Part shown: positions 4,747 through 5,202 of the stretch, piece by piece
Numbering within the stretch: the stretch's first letter is position 1
Layout of the letters: the number at the start of each line of letters is the position of its first letter
Source of the DNA: Pseudobdellovibrionaceae bacterium
Lineage (GTDB): Bacteria > Bdellovibrionota > Bdellovibrionia > Bdellovibrionales > JAMPXM01
Assembly (NCBI GenBank): GCA_022843085.1
Contig: JALHOI010000141.1
Coordinates: 2,425-7,626 of the forward strand
Direction: 5' to 3'
Length of the DNA stretch: 5,202 nt
Translations under genes and position numbers: made by a program
Notes under the pieces: model-generated
Told to the model about the DNA's origin: nothing
The model's input: the letters and a program-made list of their open reading frames with translations, nothing else
The model's database searches: none

Positions 4747-5202
4747 TCAACGTCGCAAGATTTCGCGATTCAGCCTTCGCAGCTCTCGTCCCAAAACCGC
4801 TCCTTCCAGTGCACGTCCATCGCGATGAGCAAGTAGATCAGCGGCTTTCGCACGAAGCGGATCTGCCTGACCGAGCACTAATCCTCGCTTCTTAAGCACA
4901 GCGCTTCGAACTTCGTCCTCACCATAATGGAGGTCGAGAATTTGAGTTGCTCGCACGGCACGATCGTCGGTCCAAAGCTCGAGTGCGTCCATCAAAGACC
5001 GGTCTCCAAGAGAGAGTGTTCGGTCTTCGCTTACACCAACTCGAAAATTTTCAATGATCTCGTCTCGCGACTTCAGGCTTCGAACCAGATCAGGAACCTG
5101 CAGGCGCAATGCAGCTTCATTTTTTATCAGCCATGCGATGAGGTCGCAAAATGAGCGACCGTACTTCCAGTTTCGAAGGCGATCGGGGATCCGGTCGGGG
5201 CT
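4747..5202 (-). CDS. Unrecognised protein, C-terminal part (gene enters from the right edge)
   Basis: The minus-strand frame is open from the right edge (5202) to a TGA at 4749-4747, giving 151 residues with the N-terminus missing. A TTG at 5109 is not a credible start, because the frame continues upstream with protein-like sequence (RNWKYGRSFCDLIAWLIKNE). I do not recognise the family. The visible part is mostly helical and charged: an aromatic segment RNWKYGRSFCDLIAWL near the left end of what can be seen, then QVPDLVRSLKSRDEIIENF, then ALELWTDDRAVRATQILDL. The tail from about residue 115 is Arg/Leu/Ala-rich and could form a long terminal helix (LRAKAADLLAHRDGRAL, then LGRELRRLNREILRR). There is no membrane segment. 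It converges on the nuclease with a 34-base gap, so the two are separately transcribed. Confidence 0.75.
   Translation of the reverse strand, partial: SPDRIPDRLRNWKYGRSFCDLIAWLIKNEAALRLQVPDLVRSLKSRDEIIENFRVGVSEDRTLSLGDRSLMDALELWTDDRAVRATQILDLHYGEDEVRSAVLKKRGLVLGQADPLRAKAADLLAHRDGRALEGAVLGRELRRLNREILRR

Noticed and set aside
1..5202. A multi-gene defence, toxin-antitoxin or secondary-metabolite system
   Set aside because: The HNH nuclease is exported and has no restriction, methylase or immunity partner, and the O-methyltransferase has no biosynthetic neighbours. Gene orientations split them into separate units.

Overview
This looks like a chromosomal stretch of a Gram-negative bacterium with moderately high GC (a little over half, judged by eye). 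Most genes run singly or in pairs, with short gaps. The mix of genes (a SufE-like protein next to a YkgJ-type cysteine-cluster protein of the 'KCC..P.LP.F.VGA' kind, a very small secreted four-cysteine protein, and an exported HNH nuclease) resembles Bdellovibrionota or other former Deltaproteobacteria. That placement is inference from gene character, not a match I could run. No rRNA, tRNA, CRISPR array, transposase, phage gene or replication origin is visible.

Layout from left to right. (1) At 1-514, minus strand, is the N-terminal part of an unrecognised protein that leaves the window; a non-coding gap with a GC-rich inverted repeat lies before it. (2) At 754-1829, minus strand, is a tight two-gene unit: a YkgJ-family metal-binding Cys-cluster protein, then 11 bases later a SufE-family sulfur acceptor. 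(3) A divergent gap at 1830-2000 carries a perfect 17-base palindrome. (4) At 2001-2294, plus strand, is a 97-residue exported protein with four cysteines. (5) At 2294-2443 a 53-bp tandem repeat with strong hairpins fills the gap between two converging stop codons. (6) At 2443-2853, minus strand, is an unrecognised 136-residue protein. (7) A 71-bp divergent gap holds two inverted repeats. (8) At 2925-3617, plus strand, is a class I SAM-dependent O-methyltransferase. (9) At 3708-4712, plus strand, is an exported HNH endonuclease of the GmrSD C-terminal/DUF1524 type, with a perfect palindrome just upstream of its ribosome binding site. (10) At 4747-5202, minus strand, is the C-terminal part of an unrecognised gene that enters from the right edge and converges on the nuclease.

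The only pair with a clear functional link is YkgJ-like plus SufE-like, where both products would handle sulfur, iron or zinc through cysteines. The other genes look like independent units, each with its own promoter region. I see no clear multi-gene defence or biosynthetic system. The most notable non-coding signals are the 53-bp hairpin repeat array and the palindromes placed in three promoter gaps.
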